Origin: Leptolyngbyaceae cyanobacterium RM1_1_2
GTDB taxonomy: Bacteria > Cyanobacteriota > Cyanobacteriia > Phormidesmidales > Phormidesmidaceae
Reading direction: 5' to 3'
NCBI GenBank assembly: GCA_012032345.1
Contig: JAAUQI010000022.1
Coordinates: 1 to 64,000, forward strand
Length of the DNA: 64,000 nucleotides
The notes under the pieces are model-generated. The model ran no database searches. It worked only from the letters and a program-made list of their open reading frames with translations, and had not been told where the DNA came from. A program made the position numbers and the translations under genes. Shown here one piece after another: positions 45,469-54,904 of this stretch; the stretch's first letter is position 1, and each line of letters opens with the position of its first letter.

Positions 45469-45834
45469 ATGATTCAGGTTACCCGCCCTCTGCATGTAGC
45501 CGTACTCGTCAGCAACCTGGCCCAGGCTGAGACTTTTTATGGCAGCCTATTGGGATTGACAAAGGCTGAGCGATCGCTAAATTTTGCCGGAACCTGGTAT
45601 CAAATCGGTGCCCTACAGCTTCATCTTATCGAGTCCGATTCACCTCCTACTCCACTCGTACATACCCAAAAATGGGGCCGCAAACCCCACCTGGCACTGG
45701 CGATTGCAGATTTGGGAGCAGCTCAGTCAGCCTTAAGTGCGGCAGGTTTGCCTTATCAGCTCAGTGCTTCTGGTCGGGCAGCTTTGTTTGTGTGTGATCC
45801 AGATGGCAATATCATTGAACTTAGCCAGTCTTAA
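45469..45834 (+). CDS. VOC (glyoxalase/bleomycin-resistance) family protein
   Basis: A 121-residue vicinal-oxygen-chelate protein with repeated beta-alpha-beta-beta-beta units. LHVAVLVSNLAQAETFYGSL holds the first metal-type His, LHLIESDSP the Glu region, and HLALAIADLGAAQSALSAAG plus FVCDPDGNIIELSQ the second half. Substrate is unknown. It probably shares the aspS transcript. Confidence 0.85.
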   Translation: MIQVTRPLHVAVLVSNLAQAETFYGSLLGLTKAERSLNFAGTWYQIGALQLHLIESDSPPTPLVHTQKWGRKPHLALAIADLGAAQSALSAAGLPYQLSASGRAALFVCDPDGNIIELSQS

Positions 45835-45924
45835 GTCGTCAGTCTTTCTAGCAGACTGTTATCCAGATACAAATGTCTGGGCAAACTGTGTCTAAGTGCT
45901 TCAGGCTTTTTCAGATTAGGAACG

Positions 45925-46773
45925 ATGATCGCAGACACTCCCTTAAAACAGCAGCAATTTCAAAAGCCTAGAATGCTGGTAGTCGATGATGAACCCGACA
46001 ACCTGGATTTGCTCTACCGTACCTTTCGTGGTAGTTTCCAGGTTTTACGGGCCGAAAGCGGCCAAGAGGCACTTAACCTCTTGGCGGACTGTGGCGAAGT
46101 TGCGATCATCATCTCCGATCAGCGCATGCCTGAGATGAAAGGCACCGAGTTTCTCAGCAAAACGGTGCCCAACTTTCCTGACACGATGCGAATCATCCTC
46201 ACAGGCTTTACCGACGTTGAGGATCTAGTTGAAGCTATCAACGCTGGCCAAGTCTATCGCTACATCACTAAGCCGTGGGATCCTGATGAACTCAAGAATG
46301 TGGTGAGTCGCGCCGCTGAGACTTACGAGATCATGCAGCAGCGCAATCAGGAGCTGCTAGAAGCTCGCCAGCAAACTCAGCTAATGCTCGATATTGTCGA
46401 ACTGGCTAACAGCGCCGAAACCCTAGCGGCCATGCTACCTGCTCTGGCTCAGGTGCTTCGAAAGACTCTGCAGGCTAGCGGCTGTACCGTGCGACTGAGT
46501 AAGTCAGAACTGTTTGAGCCTCAGGTAAGCGACGGACAATTTGTAGATTTAGCCTCATCAACAGCTCAGCCGCCAATCACACTAACAGAAATCATTGAGA
46601 CTGAGGAATTGACTCAGGTGAGGCTGCCAATGACCTATCGCCAAGAGCAAATCGGCATGATCGCCCTCCAGTGGCAGTCACCTCACCCCCTAACTAGTAT
46701 CGCAGTTGTCTGGTTGGAAACGATTGCTCAACAGTCTGCGATCGCAATTAAGAGTCTAGCCTCTGCTGTTTAG
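45925..46773 (+). CDS. Response regulator with a GAF-like C-terminal region
   Basis: A 282-residue protein with a receiver domain (about 15-135): VVDDEPDN acidic pair, phospho-Asp in IIISDQRMPEMKG, ILTGFTD and the lysine in YITKPWDP. RITKPW-like KPW is common in RpfG/HD-GYP-type receivers. A coiled coil (about 138-165) follows, then a region resembling a degenerate GAF domain. No DNA-binding or enzymatic output is evident, and no histidine kinase lies nearby. Confidence 0.8.
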   Translation: MIADTPLKQQQFQKPRMLVVDDEPDNLDLLYRTFRGSFQVLRAESGQEALNLLADCGEVAIIISDQRMPEMKGTEFLSKTVPNFPDTMRIILTGFTDVEDLVEAINAGQVYRYITKPWDPDELKNVVSRAAETYEIMQQRNQELLEARQQTQLMLDIVELANSAETLAAMLPALAQVLRKTLQASGCTVRLSKSELFEPQVSDGQFVDLASSTAQPPITLTEIIETEELTQVRLPMTYRQEQIGMIALQWQSPHPLTSIAVVWLETIAQQSAIAIKSLASAV

Positions 46774-46856
46774 CCTCTGCTGTTTGGCCGTTTCCTTACG
46801 CCCAGGATTGTGTCACCATGATCGTCACAGCCCCTTAAGCGCTATCGCTATTCGCT

Positions 46857-47579
46857 ATGGATCGTTCTGCTGACTCTGCTTACTCAGGCGATGCGGCCCA
46901 AATTCAAGATCTGTTCAACCGCATTGCCCCGGTCTATGACGCTTTCAATCAGCAGCTTAGCCTCGGGCTACACCAGATTTGGAAGCAGATGGCGGTTGAC
47001 TGGAGCCGTGCCCAGCCGGGAGATACCTGTCTAGATCTCTGCTGCGGCAGCGGGGATGTCACCTTACTTTTGAGCCGACGGGTTGGCCCGAGTGGACAGG
47101 TCTATGGCGTTGATTTTGCCACTGCACAGCTAGCGATCGCCCGACAGCGCAGCCAAAAAGTCTGGCCGCCTCTGGTAGTTGACTGGGTGGAAGCTGATGT
47201 CCTGGCGCTGCCGTTTGAAGATGCTTATTTTGACGGGGCAACTATGGGGTACGGGCTGCGAAATGTTGCTGATATTCCGGCTAGTCTCAAAGAGCTGAGG
47301 CGAGTCTTAAAACCTGGCTCAGCCGCTGCTATTCTCGATTTTCATCGTCCCGCTAGTAGCCTGATGCAAAAATTTCAGCAGTGGTATTTGAGCACCATTG
47401 TCGTCCCTACAGCAGAAGCCTATGGCTTAGGATCAGAGTATGCTTACATTAGTCCCAGTCTCGATCGCTTCCTGAGCGGTTCTGCCCAAGTGTCTTCAGC
47501 ACTGCAGTCGGGATTTAGCGATGCCGTTCACTATCCAATTGTGGGTGGCATGATGGGAGTTTTAGTTGCAACTCGATGA
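46857..47579 (+). CDS. menG: Demethylphylloquinone / demethylmenaquinone methyltransferase
   Basis: A 240-residue UbiE/MenG-type SAM methyltransferase that carries out the last methylation of phylloquinone. Motifs: [33 protein letters not shown] (SAM motif I), [15 protein letters not shown] and [13 protein letters not shown] at the C-terminus, all family signatures. It overlaps the DUF445 gene by 4 bases (ATGA), so the two are translationally coupled. Confidence 0.9.
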   Translation: MDRSADSAYSGDAAQIQDLFNRIAPVYDAFNQQLSLGLHQIWKQMAVDWSRAQPGDTCLDLCCGSGDVTLLLSRRVGPSGQVYGVDFATAQLAIARQRSQKVWPPLVVDWVEADVLALPFEDAYFDGATMGYGLRNVADIPASLKELRRVLKPGSAAAILDFHRPASSLMQKFQQWYLSTIVVPTAEAYGLGSEYAYISPSLDRFLSGSAQVSSALQSGFSDAVHYPIVGGMMGVLVATR

Positions 47580-48814
47580 CGCCCACCTGGTCTGATTTAT
47601 TTTTACTGGCAGGGCCGCCTGTAGTAGGCGGTGTTATTGGTTATTTTACCAATGACATTGCTATTAAGATGCTGTTTCGCCCTTACCGGCCTCTGTATTT
47701 ATTTGGTCGCCAGCTACCCTTTACCCCAGGTCTGATCCCCAGCAGCCAGGAACGCCTGGCCAAGCGAATTGCAGAAACGATCATGGGATCGCTGCTAACC
47801 CCTGAGGCGCTACAAACTCTAGCCAAGCGCTTGCTTAAAACTGAGCGGATTCAAAGTGCGATTGACTGGCTGCTGCGGCTAGCTCTCGATCAGGTCAAAG
47901 TTGAAACTCAGGACAAAACGGCTCGAATTTTAGGCAACATTCTCAAAGATCTGCTGGGGCAGTCTTTGCCCCGGCTATTTAAGATCTGGGCCAGACAAGA
48001 AGATTTTTTAGAGGCACAGCTCAACCAAATTTTTGATCAGGTGCTGCTGGAGTTTCAGCTTACCGACGAGCAGGCCAACCAGCTCTCTCAGTGGGTGCTA
48101 CGGGGAGTGATGCCGCCTGATGCTATTCGACAACTGATTGTTGATTTTCTTACCGATCGCAACATTCAGGTGATTGACGAAACCTTTCGTGAAAAGACCA
48201 GCGGCACCTACTGGGTGGTGGCCAACCTTTTTGGTCTGCGCAATTCGCTGATTCGGCTGCGCACATTTTGCTTAGATGAGCGAGAGGCCAGCAATTTACG
48301 AATTGTTGAACTGGTCACTTCTCTAGGCGTACAGACTCGCCTAAAAGAGTGGCTGCAAAACTTCTCGCTACAAAACCTGCCCGTCTCAACAGTCCGACAG
48401 CTCCGACGGACGCTTAGAGAAACTGTGCGCAGCTACGCTCAGACCCACGGTACTGAGCTGCTACAGGGACTAAGCCAGTCGATTAACTGGGAAGAACTGG
48501 CAATTCAGCTCTTGAACCGACTACAAAAGTCTTCTGTAATCGCCAGTTCTTTGGGGCTGGTGAGCGAAGAGTTGGCGCTGGTGCTAGAGCGATATCTGGA
48601 GCGAGATCTCGAAAAAATTGTGGTTCAGGTCATTCCTATCCTGGATATTGATCAGGTAATTATCGATCGCGTTATGGCGACCTCACCCCGCGATTTAGAA
48701 GCTAATACTCAGGGCATTGTACGCAATGAGCTACAGGCAATTGTCAATTTAGGGGGCATTTTAGGCTTCACGATTGGCTGCCTTCAAGGAATTTTTCTGT
48801 TTTTGCAGTCGTAG
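47576..48814 (+). CDS. DUF445 membrane protein
   Basis: A 412-residue protein of the DUF445/YheB family. The N-terminal helix reads [20 protein letters not shown] and is followed by [19 protein letters not shown] and [19 protein letters not shown], all strongly conserved. The middle is helical and amphipathic, and a final membrane helix ([18 protein letters not shown]) ends the protein. Function is not established. It is coupled to menG by an ATGA overlap. Confidence 0.85.
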   Translation: MTPTWSDLFLLAGPPVVGGVIGYFTNDIAIKMLFRPYRPLYLFGRQLPFTPGLIPSSQERLAKRIAETIMGSLLTPEALQTLAKRLLKTERIQSAIDWLLRLALDQVKVETQDKTARILGNILKDLLGQSLPRLFKIWARQEDFLEAQLNQIFDQVLLEFQLTDEQANQLSQWVLRGVMPPDAIRQLIVDFLTDRNIQVIDETFREKTSGTYWVVANLFGLRNSLIRLRTFCLDEREASNLRIVELVTSLGVQTRLKEWLQNFSLQNLPVSTVRQLRRTLRETVRSYAQTHGTELLQGLSQSINWEELAIQLLNRLQKSSVIASSLGLVSEELALVLERYLERDLEKIVVQVIPILDIDQVIIDRVMATSPRDLEANTQGIVRNELQAIVNLGGILGFTIGCLQGIFLFLQS

Positions 48815-48938
48815 TATAGCGAAAGGCAGAAGGATGAAGGCAGAGGGATGAAGGCAGAGGGATGAAGGATGAATAGGATGCCGGTCACGCAAAGATTCAG
48901 CGATCTGAGTTGTCCTAACCAAACTGCGGTTTGCTAGA
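48815..48938 (+). mobile_element. MITE-like repeat, copy 2
   Basis: A 124-base element starting TATAGCGAAAGGCAGAAGGA right at the DUF445 stop. It has three full 14-base units (two with one substitution) and a half unit, then a block nearly identical to that in copy 1 (TTCAGCGATCTGAGTTGTCC), ending ACTGCGGTTTGCTAGA. The right end is slightly altered from the TTCGCTATA of copy 1. Confidence 0.75.
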
Positions 48939-49010
48939 TCAGTTTTGGGTTTTAGAAGGCTGGCAGAGGCGTTTTAAGAATTCTGTCTGTAGCTGGAATT
49001 TAGAGAATGG

Positions 49011-49433
49011 TTATTCAACGGCCAGGGAAACCCGATTAGCCCCCATGTCGCGGATATCATTTAAGAGCTTAGCGACCTGACTGTAGGGCAGCGTTTTGTC
49101 TGCTTTCAAAATAATCTGGCCGTCAGGGTTCTCCGCGCCATAGGCTCGTACCTGCTGGGCTAGCTGGGTTAGATTGACTGCCTCATCATCTAAAATAATT
49201 TGGTTGTTTTGGCTCAGGCCCACGACTAGGGGCTGACTCTCTGCGGCGGGTAGCTTTGCATCTTCTGGCCCCTGGGTAATGGACTCTGGCAGATCAACAT
49301 TGACGACCTGCTGCCCGGTGAGCGTCATTGAAATGATGATAAAAAACGTCAAGACCGTCATCAAAACGTCCATCATCGGGATCAAATTGACTTCTGGAAT
49401 TTGAGAACCGGGACGTTTTTTACTAAAGCCCAT
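49011..49433 (-). CDS. ExbD/TolR-family protein 2
   Basis: A 140-residue biopolymer transport protein with a single N-terminal helix holding the key aspartate region EVNLIPMMDVLMTVLTFFII. The periplasmic part contains DKTLPYSQVAKLLNDIRDMG. It would work with the MotA/TolQ/ExbB protein as a proton channel to drive an outer-membrane process. It is 20 bases after a second exbD gene in the same leftward cluster. Confidence 0.85.
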   Translation of the reverse strand: MGFSKKRPGSQIPEVNLIPMMDVLMTVLTFFIIISMTLTGQQVVNVDLPESITQGPEDAKLPAAESQPLVVGLSQNNQIILDDEAVNLTQLAQQVRAYGAENPDGQIILKADKTLPYSQVAKLLNDIRDMGANRVSLAVE

Positions 49434-49453
49434 AGCTGCCCACCCTTAGAGGT

Positions 49454-49867
49454 TTACTCTTCGATCGCTAGCGAAACGCGATCGCCGCCAACTTCACGCA
49501 GCTCCTCCACAAACTGAATGACCTCCTCATAGGATAAGTTGTCAGCCGGAACCACATAGACTGTCTTGCCGGGGTTTTTGCTGAGATAGGCTTCAACCCG
49601 TAGCTTAAGCTGCTCGGGGCCGATCGGTTCTTCGTTTAGCAGAGGCTGACCTTGCTGATCTAAGCGTACTAAAAAAAGCTGGCGGAGCTGCTCAGGCGTA
49701 ATTTCAGGGGCATCATCACCTTTAGGCGGCAGCTCCATTTCCAATAGCTTCTGACTAGTTAGCGTCAGCGTCACCATGACAAAAAAAGCTAAAATCCCCA
49801 TCATCACCGTTAGCATCGGGATCAGGTCTACCTGCGGCAGTTTGTCATCTCGCTGTTGAAATCGCAT
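49454..49867 (-). CDS. ExbD/TolR-family protein 1
   Basis: A 137-residue ExbD paralogue: LPQVDLIPMLTVMMGILAFF is the transmembrane motif. The conserved Asp of that helix in the other copy (MMDV) is Thr here (MLTV), so this copy may not carry protons. The C-terminal domain has NLSYEEVIQFVEELREVGGD. It lies 14 bases after the exbB-like gene. Confidence 0.85.
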   Translation of the reverse strand: MRFQQRDDKLPQVDLIPMLTVMMGILAFFVMVTLTLTSQKLLEMELPPKGDDAPEITPEQLRQLFLVRLDQQGQPLLNEEPIGPEQLKLRVEAYLSKNPGKTVYVVPADNLSYEEVIQFVEELREVGGDRVSLAIEE

Positions 49868-49881
49868 TGGCTAACCTCTAC

Positions 49882-50640
49882 TCAATAGCGATCGCCCGAA
49901 AGCATTTTAGGCTGGACACTGGCACTTTCTGGTAGAGCATTGGTCGCCGCTGCGATCGCAGGTTCGTACCAGTATTGCCGGTAAACCAGCTCTAGCTCAT
50001 TACCCGCGTCTGAAAAGTAGTCGATCTGCTGGGCCTGCAGCGATACAAAAATCCGAAACACCAGCAGTGCCACAATGGCTACGACCATGCCCGCAGCGGT
50101 TGTAATCAGAGCTTCGCCAATGCCTGAGGCCGCTGCAGATGCCTGCTCAGTGCTGCCGCCGCCGCCGATGTTGAGGCTACCAAAGGTGGCAATCAGCCCG
50201 GTTACAGTTCCGAGCAGGCCCAGCAGTGGCGCAACCGCAACGACCGTTTCTAAAAGCTTATCGCCCTTGCGCATTTTGACAAACTCCCGGTCGCCTGCTG
50301 CCTCCATTGCCAGCCGAAAGGTCTCGGGTGAAGGGCTTTTTAGCCGCAGAGGTGCCAGCAAAAAGCGACCAATTGGCAAATCTTGAGACCGCTCCGCGAT
50401 CGCTGCTGCCGCACTCAAGTCGTGCCGCGCCGCCTCTAAAACCTGATTTACAATGCGTCCTTCACGGCGCAAAAGCTGCGTCCAAAACCAGGCCCGCTCA
50501 AATCCACAGGCAATGGTTAAAACAGAAGCTCCTAAAATCGGCACCATTACGGGGCCACCTTTAGCTAAAAAGTCGAATACGGTCGTCATAGCGATCTGAG
50601 CAGCAAATGTAAGGTTGAGGAGATGACGCCGCTCTAGCAT
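49882..50640 (-). CDS. MotA/TolQ/ExbB proton channel family protein
   Basis: An ExbB-like protein with helices near the N-terminus (GPVMVPILGASVLTIACGFER) and the conserved two-helix block TVVAVAPLLGLLGTVTGLIA and EALITTAAGMVVAIVALLVF. It assembles with ExbD subunits in the inner membrane. The start may be ATG 50589 (MTTVFDFLAKGG) rather than 50640. First gene of exbB-exbD-exbD; no tonB gene is near. Confidence 0.85.
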   Translation of the reverse strand: MLERRHLLNLTFAAQIAMTTVFDFLAKGGPVMVPILGASVLTIACGFERAWFWTQLLRREGRIVNQVLEAARHDLSAAAAIAERSQDLPIGRFLLAPLRLKSPSPETFRLAMEAAGDREFVKMRKGDKLLETVVAVAPLLGLLGTVTGLIATFGSLNIGGGGSTEQASAAASGIGEALITTAAGMVVAIVALLVFRIFVSLQAQQIDYFSDAGNELELVYRQYWYEPAIAAATNALPESASVQPKMLSGDRY

Positions 50641-50721
50641 AACGGACTCGGCCAGAGGGGCTATTAAGAAGACATAAGCTCTGGATTAATGAAGGGTTAA
50701 GCCTGAGTCAATTGTCAAGGC

Positions 50722-51348
50722 TTAATCATCATTGGCTACCGTAGACGCAGCAGGTGCCCGCAACTCAGTCGTTTCTGAATCTGATTCTAGCGGACGGCTA
50801 GGGGAGGTTGCCGTAGAAAGTGGGTAGCGAATCTCCTGCCAGTTGAGATTTCCCTGGGCGTCAACGCTGGCGGTGACTGCCGGAATGCGATCGCCATCTG
50901 CGATCGGATCGCCTACAACATCGCACTCGAAACTTTCGCCCGGCAAATTCAGTCGATAGAGAGGGCCACAGTCTACAGTTGGCCGCTGCCCCAAATCTTG
51001 ACCCAGTGCCGTTTGAATGTCCGTTTCCAGAGACGCGACATCAAGGACAGCCTTAGAAGAGGGCACTTCCCAGTCCACATTACCCTGGTTATCCAATTGA
51101 CGCACTTCAACATCAAAAGTTTCATCAGAAAGCAGCTCAGCTACGCAGTTGAACACGACCCCCTGCTGTCGGTCAATACCGCTTGGACAGGTAACCGATT
51201 TCAGCCTCATTCGGTAACCCTGCTGCTCAATTCCTGCTTTGATGTCGCTCTCTAGCTGAGATCCATCTACACGCCCACTGCAGCCTACTACAAGCAGGCC
51301 ACAGATAGAGAACAAGTATCCGTATCGTACCTGGAATTTTGACAGCAT
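50722..51348 (-). CDS. Lipoprotein with tandem DUF4333 domains
   Basis: From ATG 51348 the signal YGYLFSICGLLVVGCSG ends in a lipobox (VVGC). Two similar DUF4333-type units follow: LESDIKAGIEQQGYRMRLKS with TCPSGIDRQQGVVFNCVAEL, and LETDIQTALGQDLGQRPTVD with GESFECDVVGDP. Each has the paired Cys of the domain. It is probably attached to a membrane facing the periplasm. The longer start at 51396 adds no conserved sequence. Function unknown. Confidence 0.75.
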   Translation of the reverse strand: MLSKFQVRYGYLFSICGLLVVGCSGRVDGSQLESDIKAGIEQQGYRMRLKSVTCPSGIDRQQGVVFNCVAELLSDETFDVEVRQLDNQGNVDWEVPSSKAVLDVASLETDIQTALGQDLGQRPTVDCGPLYRLNLPGESFECDVVGDPIADGDRIPAVTASVDAQGNLNWQEIRYPLSTATSPSRPLESDSETTELRAPAASTVANDD

Positions 51349-51529
51349 CTGTTGAGGAAATACGATAAGTCGGCTTCTACTATACGAGGTTGGCACCGGG
51401 TTGAACGTAAAGGTGGCATTAAGGAAACTGGTTTTTGCAGGCTACCCGTGATGATTTGCTAGCGCTTCGGATTCCGTAACTTTGCAAGATTGACTACTCC
51501 TTTATATAGCCTCGGAGAATGTTTTCTTT

Positions 51530-53638
51530 TTGAAAAGTTGCTTCAAAAAGATTGGCACTAGCCTCTCAATTGACGAAAGTGGGTTGGTGGATCTACTGAG
51601 CGCTCGATTAAATGTTAAGTTCTTTTGGTTAACAATGCAGTGCTTCCCACAAGCTAAGTTCCTGACGGTCTTCACTGCTGCTGTACTCGCAATCGCTACT
51701 TACCCGGTCGCAGTTGCTGAGAAAGTTCAAGCTGCGACGCTGGGCATTGGTCAAAATTTTACCAGTAGCTCTCTATTTGTAGACAGTAATCTGATTCCAC
51801 CTAGTCCAAGCGGCAGCGTTGGGTCTAGTCATGTGGTTGAGTTTATAAACGATGGTTACAAAGTTTATGAGAAAACGACAGGTAGCCTAGTCAAATCAAG
51901 TTCTCTAGATCAGTTTTGGCTGGATGCGGGTACCCGTTTTCAAGGCTTTACCTTTGATCCAAGAGTGGTCTATGACCCATTTAGTCAGCGATGGTTTGCG
52001 GCGGCTGTGGATAACTCTGGTGGAGACAATCAGTTTTTACTAGCGGTTTCTACCTCAGATGATCCGCTATCAGGCTGGACAGGTTTTACGTTAGATAGTG
52101 ACCCAGACGATCAGCGCTGGGCTGATTTTCCTACCCTGGGTTTTGACAAAAACGGAATCTATCTAGCCGCAAATATGTTTCCGCAAATGGGTCAAGATGC
52201 ATTAATGTTAGAAACCCATATCCTGGCGGTTCCTAAGGCTGATTTACTAAGAGCGATCCCGACTGTGGCACAGGCCACTCTGTTTGAAAACAATCCTATT
52301 ACTCAAACCGGATTTAGCCTGCAGCCAGCTATTAACCTAGACAATTCCAGCGCAGCGATTTTGCTATCTAGCTCAAATGCCAAAGGGCTAAAGCCTTCTG
52401 TAGTTGAGGGGGATATTGCCAGCCCGTCTTTGAACACAGAAAAGCCTGCGATCGCCCTCAAGCCTTACTCACCAGCGCTGTCGGCTGACCAGCCAGGGCC
52501 AAAACAAAATTTAGAAACTGGCGGCGATCGCCTTAGCACCCATACCGTCACCCAGAATGGCGCAATTTGGGGCGTTCAAACGGTTCAGCAAGATGGGAAA
52601 GCGGCGCTGCGCTGGTTTGAGATTGATGCGCTCAGCGGTCAGCTTTTGCAAGAAGGGCTGATTGCTGATCCAGAAAATGACTTTTACTTTGGTTCAATTG
52701 CTGTCAACGACTACGCAGATGTCGTAATTGGCTTCAATGCGTCCGGCCCCAACCAGTTTGTTAGCGCCTATGCTATCACGGGGCAAACCACTGGCAGCAC
52801 CACAACCTTTACAGCTCCGCTGCTGCTCAAAGCAGGCGTCAGTGATTATGAGGTCACGTTTGGAGCCGGACGTAACCGCTGGGGTGACTACAGCACAACG
52901 GTTGTAGATCCCGCTGACCCGCTGACGTTTTGGACTTTTCAGGAGTACGTTTCAGCAGAAGATCGCTGGTCTACGCAAGTTACCGAACTGAAGCTAAGTC
53001 CCGATTTTGATCCGACTCAGTTGGTTAACGGCGGTTTTGAAGCAGGCTTTACCGGCTGGCTAACGCGAGGAGACGTTCAACTAGCCCAGGCTGATATAGG
53101 TGCTGGGCCTGCCGCAGGTCAGTTTCAAGCCGTGCTTTCAACCTCAGGAGAGGTTTTGGGCAGCTCCAGTCTGGAAGCTTTTTTGCAACTGCCGTCGGAT
53201 AGCCTTAGCTCAGTTGAGAACAAACTAGGTTCAGCGATTCGGCAGTCCTTTTTGGCCCAGGCCGGAGATGTCATCAGCCTCAACTGGCAGCTACTCTCCC
53301 AAGGGCTGACGCTTGATTCTGGCACCTCTGCTTTTATCTCGCTGAGCCGCCTCAGCAGCGCCTTTGAAGCGACAGAGACTCAGCTATTCTCCCTGATCCC
53401 AGACCTCAGCGCAGATGGCCCACAAACATTCTCGTTTACGGTAGCGACAGCAGGCACTTACTCCTTCGGTGTGGGCATCACTGGGGCTGAATCAGCTGCT
53501 GGCCCTCAACTGCTGCTGGATAACGTCATCCTCAGACCCAAGTCGGCCTCCACTGAGGTACCAGAGGCTAGCACAATTTGGGGTTTGGCTCTGCTTGGAC
53601 TCGGTCTAACGGGTCAGCGATTACGCCAGCGACGCTAG
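51530..53638 (+). CDS. PEP-CTERM sorted surface/exported protein
   Basis: A protein of 702 residues from TTG 51530, or 667 from ATG 51635 (MQCFPQAKFLTVFTAAVLAI, a signal peptide). The C-terminus, VPEASTIWGLALLGLGLTGQ then RLRQRR, is a PEP-CTERM sorting signal recognised by an exosortase. The body includes DPRVVYDPFSQRWFAAAVD and NRWGDYSTTVVDPADPLTFW, and a likely carbohydrate-binding-type module starting NGGFEAGFTGWL near residue 502. Probable extracellular matrix or surface protein; function unknown. A GGAG near 51514 may favour the TTG start. Confidence 0.8.
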   Translation: MKSCFKKIGTSLSIDESGLVDLLSARLNVKFFWLTMQCFPQAKFLTVFTAAVLAIATYPVAVAEKVQAATLGIGQNFTSSSLFVDSNLIPPSPSGSVGSSHVVEFINDGYKVYEKTTGSLVKSSSLDQFWLDAGTRFQGFTFDPRVVYDPFSQRWFAAAVDNSGGDNQFLLAVSTSDDPLSGWTGFTLDSDPDDQRWADFPTLGFDKNGIYLAANMFPQMGQDALMLETHILAVPKADLLRAIPTVAQATLFENNPITQTGFSLQPAINLDNSSAAILLSSSNAKGLKPSVVEGDIASPSLNTEKPAIALKPYSPALSADQPGPKQNLETGGDRLSTHTVTQNGAIWGVQTVQQDGKAALRWFEIDALSGQLLQEGLIADPENDFYFGSIAVNDYADVVIGFNASGPNQFVSAYAITGQTTGSTTTFTAPLLLKAGVSDYEVTFGAGRNRWGDYSTTVVDPADPLTFWTFQEYVSAEDRWSTQVTELKLSPDFDPTQLVNGGFEAGFTGWLTRGDVQLAQADIGAGPAAGQFQAVLSTSGEVLGSSSLEAFLQLPSDSLSSVENKLGSAIRQSFLAQAGDVISLNWQLLSQGLTLDSGTSAFISLSRLSSAFEATETQLFSLIPDLSADGPQTFSFTVATAGTYSFGVGITGAESAAGPQLLLDNVILRPKSASTEVPEASTIWGLALLGLGLTGQRLRQRR

Positions 53639-53819
53639 CTATCCGGTTGAGATTGTCAGAGACTTTGCTATTGAGAAAGTTTTTCACGACTCTCTGCTGC
53701 CACAGATAATTTAGGACTGCTTCACCAAAGCTTAAATTAAGCAGCTTTGACTAGATTACTCGCTATGATAGAGCACAGCTTTATAGTCACGCCTATCTAA
53801 TGGGCAGAGGTTACCTGTA

Positions 53820-54350
53820 ATGAAAGCAAAGCTACTGATGCCTGTAGCCGCGATCGCGCTGCTAGGTCTGCCAGCTAGCGCTCTGGCCCACGCTGTACAA
53901 ACTAATTATTTCGTCCCGCTCTTTTCTGCGCCGAGCAGTGCTGCTATCAACATTGAGTCTAGCGCCAGCGATAAGTCTGAAGCTGCCCTAGTGCTAGAAT
54001 CTAGCTTCGGAGATGGCACGCCCTTTGTGGGAGCGACCGTCAGCGTTTATGCTCCCAACGATGCCGAAACTCCCTGGCAGGTAGGCACAACCGACGATAG
54101 CGGTCAGTTCGCCTTTGCCCCCGATCGCGCGCTCTCCGGTAGCTGGACGGTCAGAATTCAGCAGGAAGGCCACGAAGATATTTTGACTATCCCGGTAGGG
54201 GAAACGGGCATTGAGTTTGAGAATATTAGCCAGTGGGGATCAGACGTCCACTATGCTGAAGTCCCGCCGTTGGCGCTGGTAATCATGGCCAGCGTAGGAG
54301 GTATCGCCTTGGGAATTGCCAGCGTCCGCCGTCAGTCTGAGCCTGTTTAG
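53820..54350 (+). CDS. Secreted carboxypeptidase-regulatory-like/DUF4198-type protein
   Basis: A 176-residue protein with a signal peptide (MPVAAIALLGLPASALA) cleaved to expose HAVQTNYF, a beta-rich domain with GDGTPFVGATVSVYAPND and TTDDSGQFAFAPDRALSG, and a C-terminal helix (VPPLALVIMASVGGIALGIA). The mature N-terminal histidine and Ig-like domain recall nickel/cobalt uptake accessory proteins such as NikL, but no metal transporter is near. Assignment is tentative. Confidence 0.65.
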   Translation: MKAKLLMPVAAIALLGLPASALAHAVQTNYFVPLFSAPSSAAINIESSASDKSEAALVLESSFGDGTPFVGATVSVYAPNDAETPWQVGTTDDSGQFAFAPDRALSGSWTVRIQQEGHEDILTIPVGETGIEFENISQWGSDVHYAEVPPLALVIMASVGGIALGIASVRRQSEPV

Positions 54351-54448
54351 ATAACAAATATATAGATAGATAGTAAAATCTGCTCGGTCGAACCTGGAGG
54401 ACTTGCCCATACCCGGCACAGCCAGAGCAGCTATTAGAGTTGCAGCTA

Positions 54449-54855
54449 TCAGCGCCGATCGATTTGTAGTTCGGGGTAGCCCGTCTGCAAATCAAAGGCG
54501 CGGTTAAAGGCTAGCGTCTCCAGTTCGCCGACAACAATTTCTGCAGTCGTATAAATCACGCAGCCCGGCATCACATGCCCACCTAGCATCTGCCCCTGCT
54601 CGTCTGCTAGAGCCATGTGCAGGTGTGCAGCGCTAGCTGAAAAAGTGCCTACTAAGGAAACAATTTCAAACCGCTGCCGCCACGCTGTGCCCTCGGACTG
54701 CCCCGCACAGCGAAGCCGTGCGGCCTGTAGGCTGCCGACTGCCGTTAGATGCAGCCCGCTTTTAAGCTATGTTGACCTGCAAACTCAAGCAGGCTGGCCT
54801 TGAGGTCAGCGCCGGGAACCAGTCGGACGGCAAGTACGCTAAGGGGCGATCGCAT
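54449..54855 (-). pseudogene. PPC-domain (DUF296) protein, frameshifted
   Basis: ATG 54855 starts MRSPLSVLAVRLVPGADLKA and the frame stops after SLKAGCI. The rest continues one frame over: LTAVGSLQAARLRC, FEIVSLVGTFSASAAHLHMA, GGHVMPGCVIYTTAEIVVGE and a normal TGA at 54449. One more T near 54747 (ATCTAACGG to ATCTTAACGG) gives GCILTAVGSL, as expected in the PPC/DUF296 family of small trimeric proteins. Function in bacteria is unknown. Confidence 0.75.
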
Positions 54856-54904
54856 GGTTGCTAAGTAGAAAGTCTTGACTATTGGCAGGGTGAGAATTGT
54901 CTTC

